In this document: positions 7,150-14,461 of the stretch, one piece after another | Layout: every line of letters starts with the position of its first letter | Position numbering within the stretch: position 1 is the stretch's first letter | Source: Armatimonadota bacterium | Lineage (GTDB): Bacteria; Armatimonadota; Zipacnadia; JAUWAU01 | Direction: 5' to 3' | Assembly (NCBI GenBank): GCA_030601885.1 | Contig: JAUWAU010000051.1 | Location: 1-32,350 of the forward strand | Length of the DNA stretch: 32,350 nucleotides | Notes under the pieces: generated by a model | Databases searched by the model: none | Told to the model about the DNA's origin: nothing | Seen by the model: only the letters and a program-made list of their open reading frames with translations | Made by a program: the position numbers and the translations under genes

Positions 7150-7872
7150 ATGATTTGCATGTCAGCGGCCCAACCACAGATCGATGAATGCTGGTATCTG
7201 GAGCAGATCAACATTTTCGAGGGTCTTTCAGATGAGGACCTCTTGGAGATCGCCAAGTTGGCAACGAGGGCTCAGTATCCTCGGGATGCAGTTATCTACT
7301 CGCCCGAGGACGAAGCGGGCAGCATTTACTTGCTCGAAGAGGGCAAGGTGAAGCTGTCGAAGGTGGCCAACGACGGCAAGGAGATCACTATCGCGGTCCT
7401 GCAGGGCGGGGACGTCTTCGGCGAGCTGTCCATGTCCGATGACGAGACGTACGACGTGTTCGCCGAAGTGCTCGAAGATGCCCGCGTTTGCATCATCTCT
7501 CGCGATGACTTTGCCGAGCTCGTTCGGCGCAAGCCCGAGGTCGCGCTGATGCTGATTCGCTCGATGAGCGAGCGATTGCGGCAGGCGGAGTCCCAGATCG
7601 AGGACCTCGTGTTCCGCAGCGTACCTGCCCGCGTGGCAAGCTTGCTGACGAAGCTCGCCGAGGAACACGGCCGGATGGGCCGTGAGGGCATCACCATTGA
7701 CTTGCGCCTCACGCACCAGGACATCGCCAACATGGTCGGCGCCACGCGTGAGACGGTGACGAACGTGCTGAACGGCCTTCGATCCGATGGCATCATCGAG
7801 ATCGCACAAAAGCGCGTGCGCATCGTGGATCAGGACGCGCTTCGGAATGCGGCCCACATTGACCGTGGCTAG
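7150..7872 (+). CDS. Crp/Fnr family transcriptional regulator
   Basis: The protein has 240 residues from the ATG at 7150. ATG 7159 is equally possible, with AGGGG nine bases upstream; GTG 7120 is less likely. A cyclic-nucleotide-binding beta-roll covers about residues 20-130, with GGDVFGELSM in the phosphate-binding cassette position and a long dimerisation helix (RSMSERLRQAESQIEDLVF). The C-terminal winged helix contains LTHQDIANMVGATRETVTNV, the classic Crp recognition helix. No cysteine cluster for an Fnr-type iron-sulphur centre is visible, and the arginine typical of cAMP contact is absent from the cassette (GELSM is followed by SDDET). The effector may therefore differ from cAMP. The gene stands alone and could control neighbouring carbohydrate genes. 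Confidence 0.88.
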   Translation: MICMSAAQPQIDECWYLEQINIFEGLSDEDLLEIAKLATRAQYPRDAVIYSPEDEAGSIYLLEEGKVKLSKVANDGKEITIAVLQGGDVFGELSMSDDETYDVFAEVLEDARVCIISRDDFAELVRRKPEVALMLIRSMSERLRQAESQIEDLVFRSVPARVASLLTKLAEEHGRMGREGITIDLRLTHQDIANMVGATRETVTNVLNGLRSDGIIEIAQKRVRIVDQDALRNAAHIDRG

Positions 7873-7908
7873 TTCTTCTATAGGAAAACATATCACTGCA
7901 GGCTGGAA

Positions 7909-7957
7909 GCCTGCGCTCCCGGCATCGGGCACATCGTCCCTGGCCGGGAGCGCAGGC
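7909..7957. repeat. REP-like inverted repeat, 15-bp arms
   Basis: The arms GCCTGCGCTCCCGGC (7909-7923) and GCCGGGAGCGCAGGC (7943-7957) are perfectly complementary around a 19-nt loop. They are preceded by a small hairpin, GCAGGCTGGAAGCCTGC. No T-run follows, so an intrinsic terminator is unlikely. The core resembles the repeats at 20981-21229. Confidence 0.75.
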
Positions 7958-8108
7958 ATCCCTGCCTGCATGCCTTGTCAGCCGCCTGCCGGGGCGTGCT
8001 CGTCCTCCTATGCGAGTGCATTAGCTCGCCCGCGTAAGCTCGGATACAGAATGCTTGCTCCCTATCTGATATGGTCGCCACCACGGCGAGTGTCTGGGAG
8101 GGAGCGCC

Positions 8109-8306
8109 ATGGTGCTTGGTGCCAGCCGCAAGCAGCAGAGAGGTGGCAACCGGCCCGAGCAAGACAAAGGCGAGGATGGCCCCAACATTCTTCGCGACTT
8201 CATTGAATGCGTCGAAGCGCGACGTTCGGCTCGCGAGCAGAGGATCCCCCGCAGCACACGCTCTCCCGGCCGAAGCGATCCGCGAAGAGTTGAAGAACCA
8301 GATTAA
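8109..8306 (+). CDS. Possible small ORF of unknown function
   Basis: There are 65 codons from an ATG preceded by GGGAGGGAG at a normal distance. The product is very hydrophilic, rich in Arg, Glu and Ser, with no recognisable domain, signal peptide or membrane segment. It includes GPNILRDFIECVEARRSARE, which could be helical, while the last third looks like frame-shifted or non-coding translation (RIPRSTRSPGRSDPRR). It may be the start of a decayed gene whose remainder continues in the other forward frames up to about 8485. Confidence 0.25.
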   Translation: MVLGASRKQQRGGNRPEQDKGEDGPNILRDFIECVEARRSAREQRIPRSTRSPGRSDPRRVEEPD

Positions 8307-8510
8307 GGGCGGCGCGATCTCACCACACTGAGGCGCGCCGCTCGATTGTTCTTGACGCTTGGCACAGGCGGGCCGATGGTGTCGTGCTGTGCCTCATAGA
8401 CACCACTGGGTTCGATCTCCTCATAGTATTCAACGCGTTGTACGCAGCGGCCTCATTTGACTTTCCCGCTTCCGGACCATACTGATGTGCTGCCCCGTGT
8501 CCCGTCGCCG

Positions 8511-8540
8511 TTGACTCCCGAAAGGCGCGGGTGCTATACT
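8511..8540 (+). promoter_or_regulatory. Sigma-70-type promoter upstream of the exported protein gene
   Basis: TTGACT at 8511-8516 and TATACT at 8535-8540 are separated by 18 bp, the same spacing as the promoter at 6133-6162. Transcription would start around 8547, about 38 bp before the ATG at 8585. Confidence 0.65.
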
Positions 8541-8584
8541 CGCGTAAAGGCCGGACGGGATAATCCTCGGGAGTGATCCGTCGA

Positions 8585-9511
8585 ATGCACGCGGTGGTAC
8601 GAAGTCTCTGGGGCGTGGCAGTGACGCTGGTCTGGGCTGCCATAGCACATGGCGCGCCGGTGACCCTCCGATACGTGTGGCAGGACGGAGACGTGGCGCG
8701 GGTGCGGACGAGGATCGAGGGGATGGGCGTCGTGCGCGAGGCAGGAGTGGAGCAGCGCATGACCATGTGGGCCGACATCGTGGCGCGGGAGCAGACAGGT
8801 CGCGTCGGGCCGGGGGGCGGTGCGACGCTGACGAGCGTGTGGGAATCGGCCACCTTCAACATCAACGGTGAAAAGGCCACGCTCGCCCCCAAAGTGGCGA
8901 GGCTGGAGAAGAGCGTGGGCCGATTTGGCGAGGTGTACTGGGCCCGGGAGCGAGGCCGGGACCGTGCCGCGCGCCAGGGCGCCGGCAGCTTCACCATCGA
9001 TACGCGGCAGCTTGCCATTCTCGACTTCCTGGCCGAACAAGTGCAGTATCTGCAGCTCCCGGGCCACTCCGTGGAGCTCCACGAGAAATGGCGGGACATG
9101 GACCGGGTGGAGGAAGCAGACATCCGGGCATACATGAGCAAAGTGTCTGAGATCGTCGCCGTGGGCGAGGGCGCCGCTGATGGCACGTGTACCATCCACA
9201 GTTCCCTGAACGCGCCGCTCGAGATCGTCCTCGGGCGCGAGGAGCTGTATTTTCGCGGCAAGGTGACCGGGGATATCACGCACAACTTCGATTTCAAGCG
9301 CGGCCGGGTCAACAGCGCCGCCGGCAGTCTCAGTCTCGAGCTCAACGCCACCTGGCCGGGCGCCCCGCCGCCACCAGCACCGCTGGACACCTCTCGAGCA
9401 CCAGGCGACGAAGCGCCCTTCGCCCGGGATGACGAAGGCACCACCCCCTTCCTACTGAAGATGCAGTTCGAGATACGTGTAGAGCGTGACTATGGCGAGC
9501 CGCGTGGTTGA
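8585..9511 (+). CDS. Exported protein of unknown function, DUF6263-like
   Basis: The protein has 308 residues from the ATG at 8585, which has GGGAG eleven bases upstream; a GTG at 8573 in the same frame is an alternative start. The N-terminus carries a signal peptide (MHAVVRSLWGVAVTLVWAAI, then AHGAP). The mature part begins VTLRYVWQDGDVARVRTRIE, then alternates beta-strand-like segments, as in secreted proteins of the DUF6263 type that begin with a short L-x-Y-x-F/W-x-x-G-D motif. A Pro/Ala/Asp-rich linker (about 262-285) precedes a last strand LLKMQFEIRVERDY. It probably acts in the periplasm or at the cell surface; no catalytic motif is seen. A clear promoter lies just upstream, and the next gene follows after 83 bp. 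Confidence 0.7.
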   Translation: MHAVVRSLWGVAVTLVWAAIAHGAPVTLRYVWQDGDVARVRTRIEGMGVVREAGVEQRMTMWADIVAREQTGRVGPGGGATLTSVWESATFNINGEKATLAPKVARLEKSVGRFGEVYWARERGRDRAARQGAGSFTIDTRQLAILDFLAEQVQYLQLPGHSVELHEKWRDMDRVEEADIRAYMSKVSEIVAVGEGAADGTCTIHSSLNAPLEIVLGREELYFRGKVTGDITHNFDFKRGRVNSAAGSLSLELNATWPGAPPPPAPLDTSRAPGDEAPFARDDEGTTPFLLKMQFEIRVERDYGEPRG

Positions 9512-9594
9512 CCGCTGTGGGAGCTGTGCCCATGACCGGCACAGCTCTCAGCGGCATGCCTCGCGGGGGCACCGGTAGGGGGTGTGGAGGCGCC

Positions 9595-10371
9595 ATGGCC
9601 GCTCAGCCCCTCACACAACCTCTGCAGATCTTCCTCCTGCTGGCCGTATGTGGCGTTGTGCTGGTCGTTGCAGCTCTCAGAATCTTCGCCATGTACAGCG
9701 AAGGCACCGTATCGCCCCTCGAACTCACGATATACATCGTCCTCACACTGGCGGCTCTGGCCGGCACGATGGGCTATTGGGGCACGGCGCCTGGCTACCT
9801 GCTTGCGGTGGCGTTCCTCGGACTTTGCCTCGGCATCCCCATGTTGCAGCGGCTCGCCGACCAGCGATTGGGAGCGCGGCTGCTGAGAGAGGACCTGGAG
9901 GAGTGCCAGCGGCTGCTGCGGTTCGATCCGCTGAACGCTGCCGCGCACTCGCGTCTGGGTGACATCTTCCTGCGCATAGGCCACCAGGACCAAGCGATCG
10001 ACGAGTATGAGCAAGCGGCTGCACTCGCCCCTAAAGACAAGGCCATGCAACGCAGGTTGCAGCGGGTTATCGAGATGAAGCGGCGCCAGGAGGTCCCAAG
10101 CCGCTTCTGTCCCCGCTGTCGTACGGAGAACCCGAGCACAGCCGTCTACTGCCGCGAGTGCGCGACGCCGCTAAACGCTTGGGCAGAACTCTCGCACAGC
10201 TTGCGACGGATCACTCCGGTGCAGGCGCTGAAGTGGGGCGCGATAGTCGGCGGCGCCGGCGTGCTGCTCACTGGCGCCGGCATCCTTCTGCCCCGCACGG
10301 CCGCCGTACTCGTCGCTCTCTCGCTCGGCGTCGCCGCCGTGTTGTACCTGCATACGCGGCCACTGCGATGA
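9595..10371 (+). CDS. Membrane protein with TPR repeat and zinc ribbon
   Basis: The protein has 258 residues. The ATG at 9595 follows GTGGAGG; upstream in-frame starts would add an unlikely Gly/Arg-rich leader. Three membrane helices occupy about residues 8-75. A tetratricopeptide-like pair follows (RLLRFDPLNAAAHSRLGDIF and IGHQDQAIDEYEQAAALAP). A zinc ribbon follows with CPRC and CREC (FCPRCRTENPSTAVYCREC). Two more helices end the protein. The TPR and ribbon would lie on the same side of the membrane, suggesting a scaffold for other proteins. It follows the exported-protein gene in the same direction and may share its promoter. The function is unknown. Confidence 0.72.
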   Translation: MAAQPLTQPLQIFLLLAVCGVVLVVAALRIFAMYSEGTVSPLELTIYIVLTLAALAGTMGYWGTAPGYLLAVAFLGLCLGIPMLQRLADQRLGARLLREDLEECQRLLRFDPLNAAAHSRLGDIFLRIGHQDQAIDEYEQAAALAPKDKAMQRRLQRVIEMKRRQEVPSRFCPRCRTENPSTAVYCRECATPLNAWAELSHSLRRITPVQALKWGAIVGGAGVLLTGAGILLPRTAAVLVALSLGVAAVLYLHTRPLR

Positions 10372-10455
10372 GGCGGCACAGTTGATGTATCATCTGCTGA
10401 TGATCACTGAGACGGTCAGCTAGTACTTGGTTGCGCAAGTTCACCTACGAAACCC

Positions 10456-10477
10456 GGCGGGGCAAGAATGCCCCGCC
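10456..10477. repeat. Hairpin repeat in the 262-bp gap before the amidase gene
   Basis: GGCGGGGC and GCCCCGCC are perfect 8-bp arms around the 6-nt loop AAGAAT. A second hairpin of CTCGATCC, GTA, GGATCGAG follows at 10562-10580. CGTAGGTCGGGC and GCCCGAC motifs between them relate this gap to the repeat at 12727-12746. These look like degraded mobile-type repeats rather than terminators. Confidence 0.6.
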
Positions 10478-10561
10478 TACGCGGGTGGAGGCCGCAGCAT
10501 GGGCCTGGCGCTACCCAGCTCCGCGTAGGTCGGGCGCCTGGCCCGGCGGTCGGCGTCCCGA

Positions 10562-10580
10562 CTCGATCCGTAGGATCGAG
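10562..10580. repeat. Short perfect hairpin
   Basis: The 8-bp arms CTCGATCC and GGATCGAG enclose the trinucleotide GTA. The hairpin sits between REP-like sequences upstream of the amidase gene. Its function is unknown. Confidence 0.5.
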
Positions 10581-10633
10581 GTCAGGGACTTTCTAGCCCG
10601 ACAGTTCTACTGCGGACTTATGCAAGCTAGGGC

Positions 10634-11200
10634 ATGAGCCTGGAAAAGGTCACTTTGAAGCAGGCGCAGGAGCGTGCCGCGGCCGATGTTCCGCCGCGGC
10701 CCATCCGCATGATAATCTGGCACCACTTCGAGGTGCCGACGGCGCGGGACTATGAGGGCATCGTTACGATGCATTCCGTGCGGCGGTACCATGTGGAAAC
10801 CAGGGGCTGGGGGGACGTCGGCTACAACTGGCTGTTCGCACCGGACGGCGACATCTACGCCGGCCGCAGCCTCACCAGCGGCGACGGCGCCCACTGCATC
10901 GGGCACAATGACGACAGCGTCGGGCTCGGCATGTGTCTGAACGGAGACGAAGAGGACCTGGCGCTGTTCCCCGAGATGCAGAGAAACGTGCTCGCGCTGA
11001 CGGTGACCCTGTGCGAAGTGTTCGGGCTGACGGCTGAGGCCCTTTACTTCCACCGCGACTTCGGCAGTAAGACATGCCCCGGAGTGCTGCTTGACCGCGC
11101 TCAATACCGGGCGGCACTGACTGCGGAGCTGCGGACGCCGCGGCAGGAGGGTGTACCCCCGACGGTGAACGACGATCCCACATCCGACATCCGGCGGTGA
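10634..11200 (+). CDS. N-acetylmuramoyl-L-alanine amidase / PGRP-type zinc amidase
   Basis: The protein has 188 residues. It has the T7-lysozyme/PGRP fold signatures: IIWHHFEVP with H30/H31, the substrate-groove segment YNWLFAPDGDIYAGR, GAHCIGHNDDSVGLGMCLNG, and FHRDFGSKTCPG with H140 and C148. The three zinc ligands (a His of the WHH pair, H140 and C148) are intact, so hydrolysis of the amide between muramic acid and L-alanine is likely. No signal peptide or cell-wall domain is visible. It would therefore stay in the cytoplasm unless exported another way, as seen for phage endolysins and some recycling amidases. The gene ends 10 bp before the sugar kinase, so the two may be cotranscribed. 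Recycling of imported muropeptides is one possible theme. Confidence 0.85.
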   Translation: MSLEKVTLKQAQERAAADVPPRPIRMIIWHHFEVPTARDYEGIVTMHSVRRYHVETRGWGDVGYNWLFAPDGDIYAGRSLTSGDGAHCIGHNDDSVGLGMCLNGDEEDLALFPEMQRNVLALTVTLCEVFGLTAEALYFHRDFGSKTCPGVLLDRAQYRAALTAELRTPRQEGVPPTVNDDPTSDIRR

Positions 11201-11210
11201 CCGAGCGGCC

Positions 11211-12596
11211 ATGCCTGCGAGTGATGTGGAGCAATTCGTCGAGCTGTGCCACAAGGGGGCCCGGGCCTTCTTTGATATCTCCGACGACGTCGCGATCGCC
11301 AGAGCGCCAGCGCGCCTTGACCTCATGGGCGGCATCGCGGACTACTCCGGATCGGTCGTGCTGGAGGGCACGCTCGCCGAGGCCGCCATCGTCGGCCTGC
11401 AGCGGCGCGGCGATGATCGTGTGCGCATATGGAGCCACGGCGCGACGCGGCATGCGTTCGACGAGCGCTTCGAGATGCAGCTCAGCGCCTTCCGCGGCGA
11501 CGGGACACCCATCAGCTACCAAGAGGCACACGCGCTCTTCGCCGCGGAGCCCCAGACAGCCTGGGCGGCATACCTCGCCGGGGCGTTCCACGTGCTGATG
11601 GCCGAAGGCGTCGTTGATGAGTTCTCGCACGGCGCCAACATCCTTCTCAGCAGCGACATCCCCCCTGGCGCCGGCGTTTCCTCCTCAGCGGCGATAGAGG
11701 TCGCCACCATGTACGCCATCAATGCCGCATATGGGCTCGAACTCGCGGGGCTTGAGCTGGCGCGGCTGTGTCAGATCGTAGAGAACCGGGTGGTGGGGGC
11801 GCCGTGCGGCATCATGGATCAGGTGACGTGCGCCCTCGGGCAGCAGGGGAAGCTCCTGGCGCTCAAGTGCCAACCGCACGACATCCTCGGCTACCACGCT
11901 TTGCCGCCCGGCTGCGCCGTTTTCGGCATCAACTCCAACGTGAAGCACTCGGTGGGTGGCTCTCACTACACGCGAACTCGCGCGGCTGCGTTCATGGGGC
12001 ACCGCATCATCACGCACCAGCTCGGCAGCGATCCTTATGGCGGGCACCTGTGCAATATTAGCCCCAGCGAGTACCGCCAGCGCTTCTTTGAGCTACTCCC
12101 TGGCAGGCAGCGGGGCAGTGATTTCCTCGCGGCCTATGATGACACGATCGATCAGGTCACAAAGGTGCAGCCGTCCGAGCTGTACTCTGTCCGGGCGTGC
12201 ACGGAGCATCCCATCTACGAGAACGCCCGCGTGTGCCAGTTCATCCAGCTAGTTGACGAAGCCGCTGCCGGCCGTCAGAAGGCGCTGGAGCGTGCCGGGC
12301 AGCTCATGTACGCGTCGCACTGGAGCTACGGGAAGCGCTGTGCCCTCGGGGCGTCGGAGACGGATCTCATCGTGCGCTCGGTGCGTCAGCGCGGAGCAGC
12401 GGCGGGGCTTTTCGGCGCGAAGATCACCGGGGGCGGCTCGGGGGGCACGGTGGCTGTGCTGGCAGACGAGAGCGCGTGGTCCGAGGTCGAGGCGATCGCT
12501 CGAGACTACGAGCGGGAGACGGGCATCCGGCCCGACGTGTTCAGGGGAAGCTCCCCCGGCGCGTACGCGTACGGCTGCGCGACGCTGTCGCTTTGA
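11211..12596 (+). CDS. GHMP-family sugar kinase, galactokinase/arabinokinase-like
   Basis: The protein has 461 residues. The first GHMP motif is RAPARLDLMGGIADYSGS at 31-48. The glycine-rich ATP loop is IPPGAGVSSSAAIEVA, and the C-terminal motif is KITGGGSGGTVAVL. In galactokinase the first motif reads APGRVNLIGEHTDYNDG. The version here, with LMGGIADYSGS, resembles what I recall of the kinase domain of plant L-arabinokinase (LDVMGGIADYSGS). The likely reaction is ATP-dependent phosphorylation of the anomeric hydroxyl of L-arabinose, galactose or a uronate. The protein is cytoplasmic. The first motif has Ala where Gly is usual (APAR versus APGR). It may feed sugars released by the secreted enzymes into nucleotide-sugar or pentose metabolism. 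The exact substrate is uncertain. Confidence 0.82.
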   Translation: MPASDVEQFVELCHKGARAFFDISDDVAIARAPARLDLMGGIADYSGSVVLEGTLAEAAIVGLQRRGDDRVRIWSHGATRHAFDERFEMQLSAFRGDGTPISYQEAHALFAAEPQTAWAAYLAGAFHVLMAEGVVDEFSHGANILLSSDIPPGAGVSSSAAIEVATMYAINAAYGLELAGLELARLCQIVENRVVGAPCGIMDQVTCALGQQGKLLALKCQPHDILGYHALPPGCAVFGINSNVKHSVGGSHYTRTRAAAFMGHRIITHQLGSDPYGGHLCNISPSEYRQRFFELLPGRQRGSDFLAAYDDTIDQVTKVQPSELYSVRACTEHPIYENARVCQFIQLVDEAAAGRQKALERAGQLMYASHWSYGKRCALGASETDLIVRSVRQRGAAAGLFGAKITGGGSGGTVAVLADESAWSEVEAIARDYERETGIRPDVFRGSSPGAYAYGCATLSL

Positions 12597-12726
12597 GTGC
12601 CTGGGTGGTGCGGATAGCTTCCCCCATCACCACAGGCTGCCAGCCCACGCCCTGGCCCTCGCTCGCCAGGAGCGGCCAGACGTCGTTGGGGACTAGTGCC
12701 TGCTTCCGTAGGTCCGCGTCGGAATT

Positions 12727-12746
12727 GTCGGGCTGGAAAGCCCGAC
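12727..12746. repeat. Perfect hairpin repeat between convergent genes
   Basis: GTCGGGCT and AGCCCGAC pair perfectly around a GGAA loop and are followed by CTACGCGG. GTAGGTC upstream is complementary to the following GACCTAC, extending the structure imperfectly. It lies in the 204-bp gap between the convergent kinase and GyrI-like genes, where it could also help end transcription. The GGCTGGAAAGCC core is shared with the hairpin at about 7900-7915. Confidence 0.65.
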
Positions 12747-12800
12747 CTACGCGGGGATGCGGGCCGCGAGCGGCGCACTGGAGGCCGCAGCGTGGGCCTA

Positions 12801-13427
12801 TTATGGCTGTGGACCTGGTGGCTGCTCCGGCTTCTTGAGGCCCACCTGCACCTCACACACGGTATCCAGCGGGGCCGTCTGGCCCGGGTTCTGGAAGATC
12901 GAGAGATAGAACGGACCCGTGGGGACATGGCCCTGACCCATGAGCCACATCGTGAGCGACGGGAATCGCTCCTGGGCCACCGACTCCGCGGTTCCCTTGC
13001 CATAGGTGTAGCCGACGAGTTGGGGCTCGACGCGCACGACCTTGATGTCGGGATGCCCCGGCAGCTCGCCGGGCTCCAGGTCATCGATGACGGGCACGCG
13101 GAAGGTGCCCTTCATCTCGTCCCCCAGCCCCTGCATCATTTCCTGCATGGACGCCAGGATGACGACGGTGGCGTGGTTGGGCAGAACGTTGATGCCGGCC
13201 TCGGCGACGGCTGCGAACACCTCATCGGCGATCGGTCGCAGGGCTCTACCGATCTCCCTCGGCCGCGCGGTGAAGATCTTCTCGAGCACCGTCAGCGGCT
13301 CAGTGGTCTTGACGCCCATTATCAACTCGACTGGCGGTTGCGGCGCCTGCGGCTGTGCGAAGGTCGCCCCACTCGCGAGCAGCACTATCAGCACCGCGGC
13401 CAACGCTGTCCACTTGACCGATCTCAT
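12801..13427 (-). CDS. Exported GyrI-like (effector-binding SHS2 fold) protein
   Basis: The protein has 208 residues. The ATG at 13427 is preceded on the minus strand by a near-perfect AAGGAGG site nine bases away; an upstream in-frame ATG lacks this. A signal peptide (MRSVKWTALAAVLIVLLASG, then ATFAQPQ) indicates export. The mature part resembles the GyrI-like small-molecule-binding domain: IGRALRPIADEVFAAVAEAG, a middle strand TFRVPVIDD, then VEPQLVGYTYGKG and GPFYLSIFQNPG. GyrI-like domains usually bind ligands as the effector half of AraC/MerR regulators or stand alone in the cytoplasm. An exported version is less usual and could be a sugar- or lipid-binding protein. The family assignment is by pattern only. 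Confidence 0.6.
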   Translation of the reverse strand: MRSVKWTALAAVLIVLLASGATFAQPQAPQPPVELIMGVKTTEPLTVLEKIFTARPREIGRALRPIADEVFAAVAEAGINVLPNHATVVILASMQEMMQGLGDEMKGTFRVPVIDDLEPGELPGHPDIKVVRVEPQLVGYTYGKGTAESVAQERFPSLTMWLMGQGHVPTGPFYLSIFQNPGQTAPLDTVCEVQVGLKKPEQPPGPQP

Positions 13428-13701
13428 TCGAAGAAGCCTCCTTGTCCCCGCCACTTCCTGTTTCAACCAACGTCTGGCATGTTGATGCTTGCTTCTGCTT
13501 TCGCCTTTGTTGCGTGCACCCGCTGCGCGTGGCTAATCGCCGCCTTTGGATGATGCAGGAGCTTGCTTTGGTTGTCATAGCGGAGCCTCCTGTCCGCCGG
13601 ACGGAGGCCTCTGCACCTACCGCATTACCGCAGCGTATCGACCAGCCCTTTGGGCTCGGGGTACAGATTACGACACGGGACTGTCGCCGAAACGGAAACA
13701 C

Positions 13702-14124
13702 CTACGGAATGTCGTCCACCCACAGCACATGCTCGCCCAACGGCCCATCCGCGACGGCTTCGTACAGCCTTCGGTCAGCCGTCACCATCCGCCCGTCCAG
13801 GAGAGCGGCAAGGGCGACATACAGGCAATCGTAAAGACTGCGTCCCGTCCGGTTTGCCAATGAGTAGGCCGAGTCTCGCAGACTCTCAAACGGATGCTTC
13901 TGTATCGGGAGTTGCGCAAGCGTTGAGCGCACGACCTCGCCATCCGCCTCACTAATGATGCCCCGCCGGATCCATTTGCAGAGGATGTTGTCTATTTCGA
14001 GCATTAGGAAATCAGGCGCGTGAAGTCGATGTTGCCCGCTCAAGAGGGTAAGAGCGGGCTGGGCATATTCCTCTTCAATGAACCACTTCGCCGCAACGCT
14101 TGCATCAACGACATAGACAGTCAT
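13702..14124 (-). CDS. vapC: PIN-domain toxin, VapC family
   Basis: The protein has 140 residues with the four acidic residues of PIN ribonucleases in place: D7 (VVDASVAAKW), E43 (MLEIDNILCK), D99 (SLYDCLYVALA) and D117 (TADRRLYEA). These bind Mg or Mn and cut RNA; many VapC toxins cleave tRNA or rRNA. The length is typical. The start overlaps the antitoxin stop by ATGA, ensuring coupled translation. GC is lower than in neighbouring genes, which fits horizontal acquisition. It is likely active once freed from its partner, unless repressed by it. Confidence 0.9.
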   Translation of the reverse strand: MTVYVVDASVAAKWFIEEEYAQPALTLLSGQHRLHAPDFLMLEIDNILCKWIRRGIISEADGEVVRSTLAQLPIQKHPFESLRDSAYSLANRTGRSLYDCLYVALAALLDGRMVTADRRLYEAVADGPLGEHVLWVDDIP

Positions 14125-14360
14125 GTGTCGCGATCCTCGCGGATGAGTGCCACAGTGTCGGGGAACTTGCGGCCCTTGAACCTCTGGCGGATCTTGTCCA
14201 CGAGCGCGCGAGCGGTTGCCATGTCCACCGTCGTCTCATCGGCCGCCTGTTCCAAGATGATCTTCACCTCCGACTGAAGCGAACGTTCCTGCATTTTGGC
14301 GCGCCTTTTCAGCCGCTCAACAACGCGCTCATCCAAATTGCGAACCAGTATCTGCGCCAT
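14121..14360 (-). CDS. vapB: Ribbon-helix-helix antitoxin of the VapBC/FitAB type
   Basis: The protein has 79 residues. The N-terminal MAQILVRNLDERVVERLKRR is a beta-strand plus helix of the Arc/FitA-type ribbon-helix-helix DNA-binding fold. SLQSEVKIILEQAA completes it at 27-40. The acidic-basic C-terminal half (DKIRQRFKGRKFPDTVALIR) would wrap around and block the PIN toxin. The start follows GGCGGAGG at a normal distance. A perfect 19-bp inverted repeat lies 23 bp upstream and overlaps the -10 box, consistent with autorepression by the dimeric antitoxin or the toxin-antitoxin complex. Confidence 0.88.
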   Translation of the reverse strand: MAQILVRNLDERVVERLKRRAKMQERSLQSEVKIILEQAADETTVDMATARALVDKIRQRFKGRKFPDTVALIREDRDT

Positions 14361-14383
14361 GACAAGCCTCCGCCGTGAACGAG

Positions 14384-14402
14384 TGCTATCATTATGATAG
14401 CA
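14384..14402. promoter_or_regulatory. Operator of the VapBC operon (19-bp perfect inverted repeat)
   Basis: TGCTATCAT, T, ATGATAGCA is a perfect palindrome with 9-bp arms and a single central base. It covers the -10 region of the toxin-antitoxin promoter, so bound ribbon-helix-helix protein would block RNA polymerase. Confidence 0.75.
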
Positions 14403-14422
14403 TAGGAGCGAGGGTATGTCGA
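14394..14422 (-). promoter_or_regulatory. Promoter of the VapBC operon
   Basis: On the minus strand TCGACA (14417-14422) and TATCAT (14394-14399) form -35 and -10 boxes 17 bp apart. Transcription would start near 14387, leaving a leader of about 27 nt before the antitoxin ATG. Confidence 0.65.
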
Positions 14423-14461
14423 GAGCAGGGCCCGGGAGAAACCCGGTACGCGAGAACGCCC

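Larger units (their letters stand above)
7873..8510. other. Long intergenic region with a repeat hairpin and possible degraded coding sequence
   Basis: This stretch lies between the Crp-type gene and the promoter of the exported protein gene. It begins with a perfect inverted repeat (7909-7957). Beyond it, three frames each hold a plausible protein fragment. One is a 65-codon frame at 8109-8306 with a good GGGAGGGAG site before its ATG. A second, ending at 8331, contains AEAIREELKNQIKGG. A third, at about 8333-8485, contains VVLCLIDTTGFDLLIVFNAL. The way the frames follow each other suggests a decayed gene, but I recognise no family and the evidence is weak. No RNA gene is apparent. Confidence 0.4.

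Noticed and set aside
7909..7957. Intrinsic terminator of the Crp-type gene
   Set aside because: The loop is 19 nt and no T-run follows; a repeat element fits better.
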